Shown one piece after another: positions 7,523 through 13,919 of a stretch of 21,065 nt of DNA. The notes beneath the pieces were generated by a model that was not told the origin of the DNA, did no database searches, and saw nothing but the letters and a program-made list of their open reading frames with translations. The DNA is from an uncultured Collinsella sp. (lineage in GTDB: Bacteria > Actinomycetota > Coriobacteriia > Coriobacteriales > Coriobacteriaceae): positions 1 to 21,065 of the forward strand of contig CABQWP010000038.1 in the NCBI GenBank assembly GCA_902467875.1, written 5' to 3'. Position 1 is the first letter of the stretch; each line of letters starts with the position of its first letter. Position numbers and translations under genes: made by a program.

Positions 7523-7584
7523 TCAGCTGTTTGCATGCGGTCCAGTTTTGAAATCACTCGACCGGCTCGCATGCAGCCAGCTGA
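7523..7584 (+). promoter_or_regulatory. Leader hairpin 1
   Basis: TCAGCTG-tt-TGCATGCG (7523-7539) pairs with CGCATGCA-gc-CAGCTGA (7568-7584). This gives a 15-bp stem interrupted by a 2x2 internal loop, with GGTC/GACC able to extend it inward. There is no T-run after it. It is a stable RNA element in the untranslated leader. Confidence 0.6.
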
Positions 7585-7679
7585 GGTTATAGGCATTTTT
7601 GCGATACGTGCCTGTGACTTCAGTGCTGCTTTTATACATACCGTTCACGGTGAGGCAGAGCCACGTGCTTGACTAACTG

Positions 7680-7752
7680 GGCTCAGGGTTTGAATATGGA
7701 GCGCCTTCGCGCACAAGCGCCCTGGCGAAGCCATACCCAAACCCCGTGAGCC
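7680..7752 (+). promoter_or_regulatory. Leader hairpin 2, candidate LoaP RNA target
   Basis: A long imperfect hairpin ends 29 nt before the loaP start. GGCTCA, GGGTTTG, TATGG and CTTCGC on the left arm (from 7680) pair in the same order with GCGAAG, CCATA, CAAACCC and TGAGCC on the right arm (to 7752), separated by small internal loops. A stem broken by purine-rich internal loops is the type of structure that the NusG paralogue LoaP recognises. Its role here is inferred from position and family knowledge. Confidence 0.5.
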
Positions 7753-7781
7753 ACACGTAAGACAGCAAGGGGGTGGTGCTC

Positions 7782-8327
7782 GTGTGGTATGTGATCCAGG
7801 TCATTAACGGTCGCGAAGACGTAATGCGCGAGCGCATCGAGCGCATGCTGCCGGCTAGCGCCATGCAGGAGCTCTTTTATCCCCAATTTCAGACCGAGAT
7901 CAAGGTACACGGCGAATGGGTCAATACGACCAAGCCGCTCTTTCCCGGTTATCTTATCTGCGATACGGCAGATCCCCGTACCGTGCAACAGTATCTGCTG
8001 CGCATGGATGACTTTGCCAGGGTGTTATCCCAGGACGGTCAGTTTGTGCCGCTGGCAAAAGAAGAGGTCCAGCTTATTGGTGGCTTTACGCATAGGGGAG
8101 ACCGCGTTGTGCCCATGAGCGAGGCCCTAAAAGACGGTGACAAGGTCGTAGTGACGGCAGGTCCGCTGCTGGGCCACGAAGGCCTTATCAAAACCATTAA
8201 CAGACGCAAGAGCACTGCCCTTTTGGAGCTCAACCTGTGCGGCCGACGCATAACTACCCGCGTTGGCCTTGCGGTGCTTTCAAACGAACAGCGCGTCATG
8301 CGCAATCACAGAAAAGCGATCGCCTAG
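7782..8327 (+). CDS. loaP: NusG-family transcription antiterminator (LoaP-like)
   Basis: A 181-residue protein with an N-terminal NGN domain (MWYVIQV at the start, KPLFPGYL around residues 51-58) and a C-terminal KOW domain (DGDKVVVTAGPLLGHEGLIK, residues 118-137). This matches specialised NusG paralogues of the LoaP type, which bind RNA polymerase and stop premature termination in long biosynthetic operons. GTG at 7782 is chosen because AAGGGGG lies about 8 nt upstream and the protein then begins MWYV, as is usual for the family. GTG codons at 7773 and 7776 are too close to that site. It is the first gene of the polysaccharide locus, behind a structured leader, and 54 nt before the initiating transferase. 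UpxY or RfaH homology is less likely given the context and lack of an ops site. Confidence 0.85.
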   Translation: MWYVIQVINGREDVMRERIERMLPASAMQELFYPQFQTEIKVHGEWVNTTKPLFPGYLICDTADPRTVQQYLLRMDDFARVLSQDGQFVPLAKEEVQLIGGFTHRGDRVVPMSEALKDGDKVVVTAGPLLGHEGLIKTINRRKSTALLELNLCGRRITTRVGLAVLSNEQRVMRNHRKAIA

Positions 8328-8381
8328 CTGCAAGCTCGCAAGCGGACGACCGAAAGCAAAAAAGTATCGGGGGAGGGGCTC

Positions 8382-9176
8382 TTGGAGCCTACGATAATGA
8401 CCATGGAGCAGGGTGCACGGGAGACGTGCGCCGCTGCCATGGCGAATTCCGTTCCTGCCGCAGCGGGTGCTGCGGGGGATTACCTTACAAACGAAGTGGC
8501 CACCGAGATGCTGCGCGGTGCGAACTCCGGCGTGAAGCCCGAGCTTGGGCGCAGACTCTACCGCGTTGTTAAGCGTACGGTGGACATTGTCGCCGCCGGC
8601 GGAGCCTTGGTATTGCTCTTTATACCCGGGGTAATTCTGAGCATGGTCATTTGCATTAAGAGCCCGGGCGCCAGCCCCCTTTATTCGCAGTGGCGCGTGG
8701 GCCGCGTGCGCAAAGACGGCACATTCTACCTGTTTAAGATCTATAAGTTCCGCAGCATGGTGCCCAACGCAGACCAAATGCTCAAGGACTTGCAGGCCCA
8801 AAACGAGGCCACTGGCCCCATGTTTAAAATGAAGCACGACCCGCGCATTATTCCCGGTGTGGGTAACTTCATTCGCAAGCACAGCATCGACGAGCTGCCC
8901 CAGCTCATCAACGTGTTCTTGGGCCAAATGAACCTCATTGGCCCGCGCCCCGGCCTGCCGCGCGAGGTTGCCCTGTACAGCGAGCACGACATGAAGCGCC
9001 TGGCGGTAAAACCCGGCTGCAGCGGTCCTTGGCAGGTAATGGGCCGCAGCCACCTGGGCTTCAACGAAATGGTTGAGCTGGATCTTCACTATATAGAGAA
9101 TCGCAGCCTGCGCCAGGACCTGCGGTTGATATTCGGCACGCTGAAGACGATGTTCTCTGGGGAAGGTGCCGTGTAG
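8382..9176 (+). CDS. Initiating phosphoglycosyl transferase (undecaprenyl-phosphate sugar phosphotransferase)
   Basis: A 264-residue bacterial sugar transferase of the monotopic PGT superfamily (WbaP/WcaJ catalytic domain). It transfers a sugar phosphate from a nucleotide sugar to undecaprenyl phosphate at the cytoplasmic membrane and so starts the repeat unit. One hydrophobic membrane-entering segment covers about residues 67-92. Motifs are KFRSM (122-126), SIDELPQLINVFLGQ with the Asp170-Glu171 dyad, and LIGPRPGLPREV. The first 60 residues are Ala-rich and not conserved. The TTG start at 8382 follows a very strong GGGGGAGGGG site, while internal ATGs at 8397 and 8403 lack one. It ends one base before the next gene. 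The sugar (glucose, galactose or other) cannot be read from sequence. Confidence 0.93.
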   Translation: MEPTIMTMEQGARETCAAAMANSVPAAAGAAGDYLTNEVATEMLRGANSGVKPELGRRLYRVVKRTVDIVAAGGALVLLFIPGVILSMVICIKSPGASPLYSQWRVGRVRKDGTFYLFKIYKFRSMVPNADQMLKDLQAQNEATGPMFKMKHDPRIIPGVGNFIRKHSIDELPQLINVFLGQMNLIGPRPGLPREVALYSEHDMKRLAVKPGCSGPWQVMGRSHLGFNEMVELDLHYIENRSLRQDLRLIFGTLKTMFSGEGAV

Positions 9177-9177
9177 C

Positions 9178-10281
9178 ATGCGCATCGCCATGATAGGCCA
9201 AAAGAGAACGGGTTCGCGCGAGGGCGGCGTAGAAGTGGTGGTAGGCGAGCTTGCTCGCCGTATGGCAGACCTTGGTCACCAAGTAACCTGCTACGACCGT
9301 ATGGGCGAAGGAGCTCCTTCCGAGCCCTACGAGAAGGATGGCTACCGCATCGTTCCCGTAAAGGCTCTGGACATCAAGGGGCTCTCTGCGCTCACGAGCA
9401 GCTTTGCCGCAACAAGGGCCGCCATCAAAGACGGGGCAGACGTAATTCACTATCACGCAGAGGGGCCGTGCGTCCCCCTTCGTTTTGCGCGTTCCGCGGA
9501 CATCAGGACCGTGGCAACGATCCACGGCCTGGACTGGCAGCGTGCAAAATGGGGCGGCTTGGCTTCCAAGTACATCAAGTTCGGCGAGGCGACGGCGGCC
9601 AAGTACGCGGATGCGCTCATCGTGCTTTCCCGGGGCAATCAGGAGTACTTCAAGGAGGCTTACGGCCGCGAGGCTACGCTCATTCCCAACGGCATCACTC
9701 CCGAGGCGGATCTTCCCGCGAAGGAGATCTCCGAGCGCTTGGGGCTCACCCAGGGCTCCTATGTCCTCTACCTCGGTCGCATTGTGCCCGAGAAGCGACC
9801 GGAACTGTTGGTGGAGGCGTACAAGCAGGTAAAGACGGATAAGCGCCTGGTTATCGCGGGCGACTCCTCCGATACGGACGACTACGCCGTGGCGCTCAAA
9901 GAGGCTGCCGCGTCCGACCCCCGCGCGCTCTTTACCGGCCACGTTGAGGGCAACCTGCTCTCCGAGCTGTACTCCAACGCGTATTGCTACGCGCTCCCCT
10001 CCGACGTTGAGGGCCTGCCCATGAGCTTGCTGGAGGCCATGTCTCACGGTGCGGCATGCGTTACCTCGGATATTCCCGAGTGCGCGGATGTTCTGCAGGG
10101 TTGCGGGCTCACGTTCCCACACGGAGACGCGGGGGCGCTGCGCGACGTGCTTGAAGGCCTGATAGCGGATTCTGCCCAAGCGGAGAGGCTGGGCGCCATG
10201 GCACGTGACCGCGCGATTAATGGCTATGACTGGAACAGCGTCGTCCAAAGGACGCTTGCTTTGTATGAGGGTGTTGCGTAA
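9178..10281 (+). CDS. Glycosyltransferase family 4 (Cps2T/WchF-like)
   Basis: A 367-residue GT-B enzyme beginning MRIAMIGQKRTGSREGGVEV, the typical opening of the GT4 group with a DUF1972 N-terminal domain that adds the second sugar, often rhamnose, to the lipid-linked first sugar in capsule synthesis. Other visible features are TIHGLDW (115-121), the hinge region YLGRIVPEKRPELL and the EGLPMSLLE donor-binding motif (278-286, an E-x7-E). The ATG at 9178 lies 1 nt after the previous stop, and GGGGAAGG sits a little upstream. Its TAA overlaps the ATG of the next gene by one base, so translation is coupled. Function as second transferase is inferred from family and gene order. Confidence 0.9.
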   Translation: MRIAMIGQKRTGSREGGVEVVVGELARRMADLGHQVTCYDRMGEGAPSEPYEKDGYRIVPVKALDIKGLSALTSSFAATRAAIKDGADVIHYHAEGPCVPLRFARSADIRTVATIHGLDWQRAKWGGLASKYIKFGEATAAKYADALIVLSRGNQEYFKEAYGREATLIPNGITPEADLPAKEISERLGLTQGSYVLYLGRIVPEKRPELLVEAYKQVKTDKRLVIAGDSSDTDDYAVALKEAAASDPRALFTGHVEGNLLSELYSNAYCYALPSDVEGLPMSLLEAMSHGAACVTSDIPECADVLQGCGLTFPHGDAGALRDVLEGLIADSAQAERLGAMARDRAINGYDWNSVVQRTLALYEGVA

Positions 10282-11231
10282 TGAAGATCCTTCTTGTAAA
10301 TAAGTTTCATTGGCGCAAGGGTGGAAGCGAGACGTACTACTTTGCTCTTGCCGATGGTCTTCGCGCTCTTGGGCATGAAGTTGCCTTCTTCAGCATGGAG
10401 GATGAGCGTAATGAGCCGACTGAGTGGTCGCGTTACTTTGTAACGAATCGCGACTATAACGGACCGAGCTCTATTGTCGATAAGGCGAAGGCCGCGCAGG
10501 CACTTGTGTATTCCAAAGAGGCGCGCGAGAAGTTCGATGCGCTGTGCCGTGAATTCCAGCCCGATGTAATCCATCTCAATCTCACTCATAGGCAGATTAC
10601 GTTTTCCATCTTGGACGCTCCTTGGCTAAAGCAGCATCCAACGCCGGTTGTGTATACCTCGCACGACTTGATTCTTGCTTGCCCGAGCTATCTTATGCTT
10701 GATTCCGAGGGCAACGTTTGCGATTCGTGTCTCGGGGGTCATTTTGGCAATTGCCTTAAGAAGAAGTGCGTAAAGGGTTCGATCGCAAAAAGCGCGTTAG
10801 CGGTGGCTGAGGCGGAGTGGCTTAAACGGCACAAAACCTATTCACGTCTCGATCGCATCATCTGCCCGAGTGAGTTCATGCGGAACAAGTTTATTGAAGC
10901 GGGGCTTCCCGAGCGTCAGCTTGTCCTCATGCGGAATTTCCTGAATCCCGATTCGATGTCACGGGAAGTTGCCAACCAAAATAATGAAGATCCCTACATG
11001 CTGTATCTGGGACGCCTTTCTCGCGAGAAAGGCGTGTTAACGCTCGTGCATGCTTTTGAGAAGGCGGCACCGGTGATCCCTGATTGGCGTCTTGTTATTG
11101 CAGGCGATGGCCCTGAATGTGATGCTGTGAAGGTCAAAGTTTCCGCAATGCCAAACGAAATAAGCTCGAGGATTGAGCTGGTTGGATATAAAACCGGTGA
11201 CGCCCTGCGCGGACTTGTGAATCGTCATTAG
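10281..11231 (+). pseudogene. Glycosyltransferase family 4, N-terminal piece of a broken gene
   Basis: The first 316 codons encode most of a GT4 enzyme: MKILLVNKFHWRKGGSETYY, SHDLILACPSY followed by a cysteine cluster (CDSCLGGHFGNCLKKKC), then YLGRLSREKGV and VIAGDGPE. The frame stops at TAG 11229-11231, shortly after LRGLV, before the expected PSEW and E-x7-E donor-binding region. That missing region is found immediately downstream in another frame (from 11258). About 35 extra bases with C6/G8 tracts separate the two. The gene is therefore frameshifted and probably inactive, unless the break is an assembly error. The start overlaps the preceding stop (TAATG). Confidence 0.85.
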
Positions 11232-11257
11232 GGCCCCCCGGGGGGGGTTTTGGGAGG
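11220..11257 (+). repeat. G/C-tract insertion that breaks the GT4 gene
   Basis: Between GTG (11217-11219) and GGA (11258-11260), about 38 nt stand where family spacing predicts one codon. The insert contains TAG, then C6 (11234-11239), G8 (11240-11247), TTTT, GGG, A and GGGG, the last group running just past the insert. The G runs from 11240 to 11259 fit a G-quadruplex pattern. No target-site duplication or known element end was recognised. Confidence 0.65.
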
Positions 11258-11599
11258 GGAGCCACTCTGGCGGCTGCGCCGTCAGAGTGGCTCGAGAACG
11301 CGCCATATGCGGTTCTCGAGGCACTCGCCGCGGGCAAGCCCGTTATCGGTACGAACATGGGCGGAATACCCGAGCTGGTACGTGAGGGTGAAACGGGCTT
11401 CCTGGCTGAAGCCCACGATGAGGCAGGACTCGCAGATGCAATCCGTAGGGGTGCGGCGGTGGCCGCCGATCCTGCGGCTTACGCCGCGATGAGCGCGCAT
11501 TGCCGTTCATTCGTGGCAGAGAACTGTAATCAAGAGGAATACATCCGGAATCTCGTCTCCCTGTATCAAGAACTAATTGACCGGAAGGTGGTGGCCTAA
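11258..11599 (+). pseudogene. Glycosyltransferase family 4, C-terminal piece of the broken gene
   Basis: Frame +2 relative to the N-terminal piece encodes GATLAAAPSEWLENAPYAVL, then EALAAGKPVIGTNMGGIPEL and a normal GT4 C-terminal end at TAA 11597-11599. This is the donor-binding half that the upstream piece lacks, with the PSEWxENAPYAVLEA motif intact. An ATG at 11357 could start an 80-residue fragment, but it has no good ribosome binding site. Together the two pieces would make a protein of about 430 residues. The region begins with a strong double hairpin. The radical SAM gene starts 3 nt after its stop. Confidence 0.85.
11259..11320 (+). repeat. Double intragenic hairpin in the broken GT4
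   Basis: Hairpin A (11259-11293): GAGCCACTCTG pairs with CAGAGTGGCTC, then a G-T pair and CGGC/GCCG, with a TGC loop (16 bp). Hairpin B (11291-11320): CTCGAGAAC pairs with GTTCTCGAG. The two share CTC and lie head to tail directly after the G/C-tract insertion. Confidence 0.8.
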
Positions 11600-11602
11600 T
11601 CC

Positions 11603-12739
11603 ATGGCCGAGAAGAAACTCAACGGAACCGTAATCGTAACGTACCGCTGCAACGCGCGCTGCACCATGTGCAACCGCTACAAGGCTCCCAGCCGTCCGGA
11701 GGAGGAGCTCTCCCTCGACGTGATCAAGAAGCTCCCGCGCATGTACTTCACCAACATCACCGGTGGCGAGCCCTTCATCAGGACCGACCTTGCGGATATC
11801 GTGCGCGAGCTGTACAAGAAGTCCGACCGCATCGTCATCTCCACCAACGGCTTCTTCACCGACCGCATCATCGCCCTTGCCGAGGAATTCCCCCAGGTGG
11901 GAATCCGCATCTCCATCGAGGGTCTGCAGCAGACCAACGATGAGATCCGCGGTCTCCAGAACGGCTTCAACCGCGGCTACGAGACGCTCAAGAAGCTCGT
12001 GGAAATGAAGCACCCGGACGTGGGCTTTGGCATGACGGTGCAGGATCGCAACGCTGCGGACTTGGTGCCGCTGTACAAGCTTTCCGACGAGCTCGGCATG
12101 GAGTTCGCCACCGCCAGTCTGCACAACAGCTTCTACTTTGTCGAGGCGAAGAACATCATCAAGGACCGTCCCATGGTGGCCCAGAACTTCGAGGACCTGG
12201 TAAACGAGCTCCTCAAGTCCAACGAGCCCAAGAAGTGGTTCCGCGCGTACTTCAACATGGGCCTCATCAACTACATCTATGGGCAGAAGCGCCTGCTCCC
12301 GTGCGATATGGCGTTCGACACGTTCTTCATCGACCCCTACGGCGACGTCATGCCCTGCAACGGCACCAAGGAGAAGCTCGTTATGGGCAACCTTAACGAC
12401 GAGTCTTGGGATGAGCTGTGGGAGAGCGCCCAGGCCGAGAAAGTGCGCGGCTGCGTGCGCCACTGCGACCGCAACTGCTGGATGATCGGCTCCGTGTCTC
12501 CTGCCATGCACAAGTACATCTGGAAACCCGCGTCGTGGGTGCTGGCGCACAAGCTCAAGCCCGGCAAGAAGTTCGACATGCACGAGCTCCCCATCGTGCG
12601 CGACTACGAGTCGGGCAAGGTGACGAAGGAGGAGCTGGACGCTCTTTCCACCTGCGACATGCACGCCGCGATCAACGACGGCCTTTCCGACGCAAGCCGA
12701 GCCGACGCGCACGTGTACGAGACTGAGGAGGCGCTGTAG
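11603..12739 (+). CDS. Radical SAM protein with SPASM-like C-terminus
   Basis: A 378-residue radical SAM enzyme. The cluster-binding motif CNARCTMC gives Cys16, Cys20 and Cys23 (Cx3Cx2C). GGEP at 54-57 is the SAM-binding motif, and STNGFFTDR and RISIEGL are further core strands. A second cysteine set (Cys234, Cys252, Cys284, Cys288, Cys292) with DPYGDVMPCNG and MGNLNDESWDELW is typical of SPASM or twitch auxiliary [4Fe-4S] domains. It would cleave SAM to a 5'-deoxyadenosyl radical. The substrate is unknown. Within this locus it may modify a sugar, the lipid carrier or a small peptide. The ATG at 11603 follows the GT4 remnant by 3 nt, with GGAAGG somewhat far upstream. Fold assignment is firm, the role in glycan synthesis is inference. 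Confidence 0.92.
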   Translation: MAEKKLNGTVIVTYRCNARCTMCNRYKAPSRPEEELSLDVIKKLPRMYFTNITGGEPFIRTDLADIVRELYKKSDRIVISTNGFFTDRIIALAEEFPQVGIRISIEGLQQTNDEIRGLQNGFNRGYETLKKLVEMKHPDVGFGMTVQDRNAADLVPLYKLSDELGMEFATASLHNSFYFVEAKNIIKDRPMVAQNFEDLVNELLKSNEPKKWFRAYFNMGLINYIYGQKRLLPCDMAFDTFFIDPYGDVMPCNGTKEKLVMGNLNDESWDELWESAQAEKVRGCVRHCDRNCWMIGSVSPAMHKYIWKPASWVLAHKLKPGKKFDMHELPIVRDYESGKVTKEELDALSTCDMHAAINDGLSDASRADAHVYETEEAL

Positions 12740-12811
12740 TGCAGCCGGGTGGAAAAATCGAATGCAAAAATTCAGAAATAGCGGTTGCTCGATATCAATC
12801 GGAGGAAACAC

Positions 12812-13915
12812 GTGAAAGTATCCTGCATAACCAGGCACGCAATCTCTAATTATGGCTCCCTGCTCCAGGCATATGCGACACAACGAGCGGTAGAGAGCTT
12901 GGGGCATGAGTTCGAGATTATGGACTATGTACCTGCTTGTGAGGACGTATCCCAGCAGGTGAGGACGCTTCTTTCGACAAAGCCGTCCTGGAACGGGAAC
13001 CCGTTGAAGAAGTCTGTCTACAGACTTCTGATGGAGCCTGAGACAAGGGTGGCGGGCAAGCGGTTTGCGCGTGAGCGTTCCCAGCTGCTTAAGATGAGCC
13101 CTCACTATGCATCCCTGGAGGAGCTGAAGGCTAATCCGCCCAAGGCCGATGTCTATATGACTGGAAGCGATCAGGTGTGGGGTCCCATCAGCTCGGGCGC
13201 ATACGACCTGTCATACGCGCTTGAGTTTGCTCCCGAGGGCGCAAGGCGCATCTCATATGCGGCAAGCTTTGGTAAGAAGAATATCCCGGATAGCGTGCGC
13301 CCCAGGTTTCTCGAGGACCTTCGAGCATATGAGGCCGTGTTCGTACGCGAGGATGCCGCGCGCGAGCAGCTTGCCTCGTGGGGCATAGAGGCCGGACAGG
13401 TTGTCGATCCCACGCTGCTGCTTGATGGCGAGGCGTGGAGAAGGATGGCGGCACCTGCCCCGAAGGGCGAATACATCCTCGTCTACCAGATTCACAGCGA
13501 CCCGACGGTGGGGCAGTACGCCGTGAAGGTTGCCAAAAAGCTTGGCTTGCCCCTGATACGGATCTCCGCAAGCCTGCACCAGGCCTCACGCGAGGGCAAG
13601 TTCAAGTGGCTGCCGACGCTTGCTGAGTTTCTCTCGTATGTCGACAACGCAGCATGCCTAGTCACGGACTCGTTCCACGGTACGGCTTTTGCCATAAATC
13701 TCAATACGCCGCTGGTAGAAGTGCTGCCCAAGAACGGAACCTCGAGCAGGAACGTGAGTATTCTGCGACTCACGGACCTCACGGACAGAGTGCTTCAGAA
13801 TCTAGATGATGTCGAGTTAGCATCCAAGCAGATTGACTTTGGTCGGGTCAACGACGTGATGGGTGCGGAGAGGGAGAAGTCCCTAGCGCAGCTCAAGAGC
13901 ATGATTGAGGAGTAG
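12812..13915 (+). CDS. Polysaccharide pyruvyl transferase family protein (first copy)
   Basis: A 367-residue member of the pyruvyl transferase family (PF04230 type), enzymes that add ketal pyruvate from phosphoenolpyruvate to sugars of exopolysaccharides or cell-wall glycans. Motifs seen: NYGSLLQAYATQ near the start, TGSDQVW, FVREDAAREQL, VVDPTLLLDG and the C-terminal VTDSFHGTAFAINLNTP. The GTG start at 12812 is fixed by GGAGG 6 nt upstream. An ATG-like frame opening at 12785 has none. The 72-nt gap before it shows only this site. It is followed after 4 nt by the FrhB-like gene, a pairing seen in many polysaccharide loci. Which sugar is pyruvylated is unknown. Confidence 0.9.
   Translation: MKVSCITRHAISNYGSLLQAYATQRAVESLGHEFEIMDYVPACEDVSQQVRTLLSTKPSWNGNPLKKSVYRLLMEPETRVAGKRFARERSQLLKMSPHYASLEELKANPPKADVYMTGSDQVWGPISSGAYDLSYALEFAPEGARRISYAASFGKKNIPDSVRPRFLEDLRAYEAVFVREDAAREQLASWGIEAGQVVDPTLLLDGEAWRRMAAPAPKGEYILVYQIHSDPTVGQYAVKVAKKLGLPLIRISASLHQASREGKFKWLPTLAEFLSYVDNAACLVTDSFHGTAFAINLNTPLVEVLPKNGTSSRNVSILRLTDLTDRVLQNLDDVELASKQIDFGRVNDVMGAEREKSLAQLKSMIEE
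13008..13029 (+). repeat. Intragenic hairpin in the first pyruvyl transferase gene
   Basis: AGAAGTCTGT and ACAGACTTCT form a perfect 10-bp stem around CT, so the effective loop is a TCTA tetraloop. A smaller AACGGG/CCCGTT hairpin (12992-13005) lies directly upstream. There is no T-run. Confidence 0.7.
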
Positions 13916-13919
13916 GGCA

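Larger units (their letters stand above)
7323..7781 (+). promoter_or_regulatory. Long structured 5' leader of the polysaccharide operon
   Basis: About 460 nt between the likely transcription start and loaP contain no convincing gene but several inverted repeats: CTGTGCT (7339-7345) with AGCACAG (7367-7373), AGGCA (7591-7595) with TGCCT (7609-7613), and the two large hairpins listed separately. LoaP-type antiterminators are known to act through an RNA hairpin in the leader of their target operon, so this leader is a plausible autogenous control region. No perfect ops/JUMPstart sequence is present, and no classic terminator with a T-run was found in it. Confidence 0.5.

Noticed and set aside
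11234..11247. C6-G8 tract as a simple phase-variation switch of the GT4 gene
   Set aside because: The stop codon at 11229-11231 lies upstream of the tract in the N-terminal frame, so changing tract length cannot restore a full-length protein.
11573..13105. A 510-codon minus-strand open frame opposite the radical SAM gene
   Set aside because: Antisense shadow. It spans a gene boundary on the other strand, is His/Val/Leu-rich and shows no motif.
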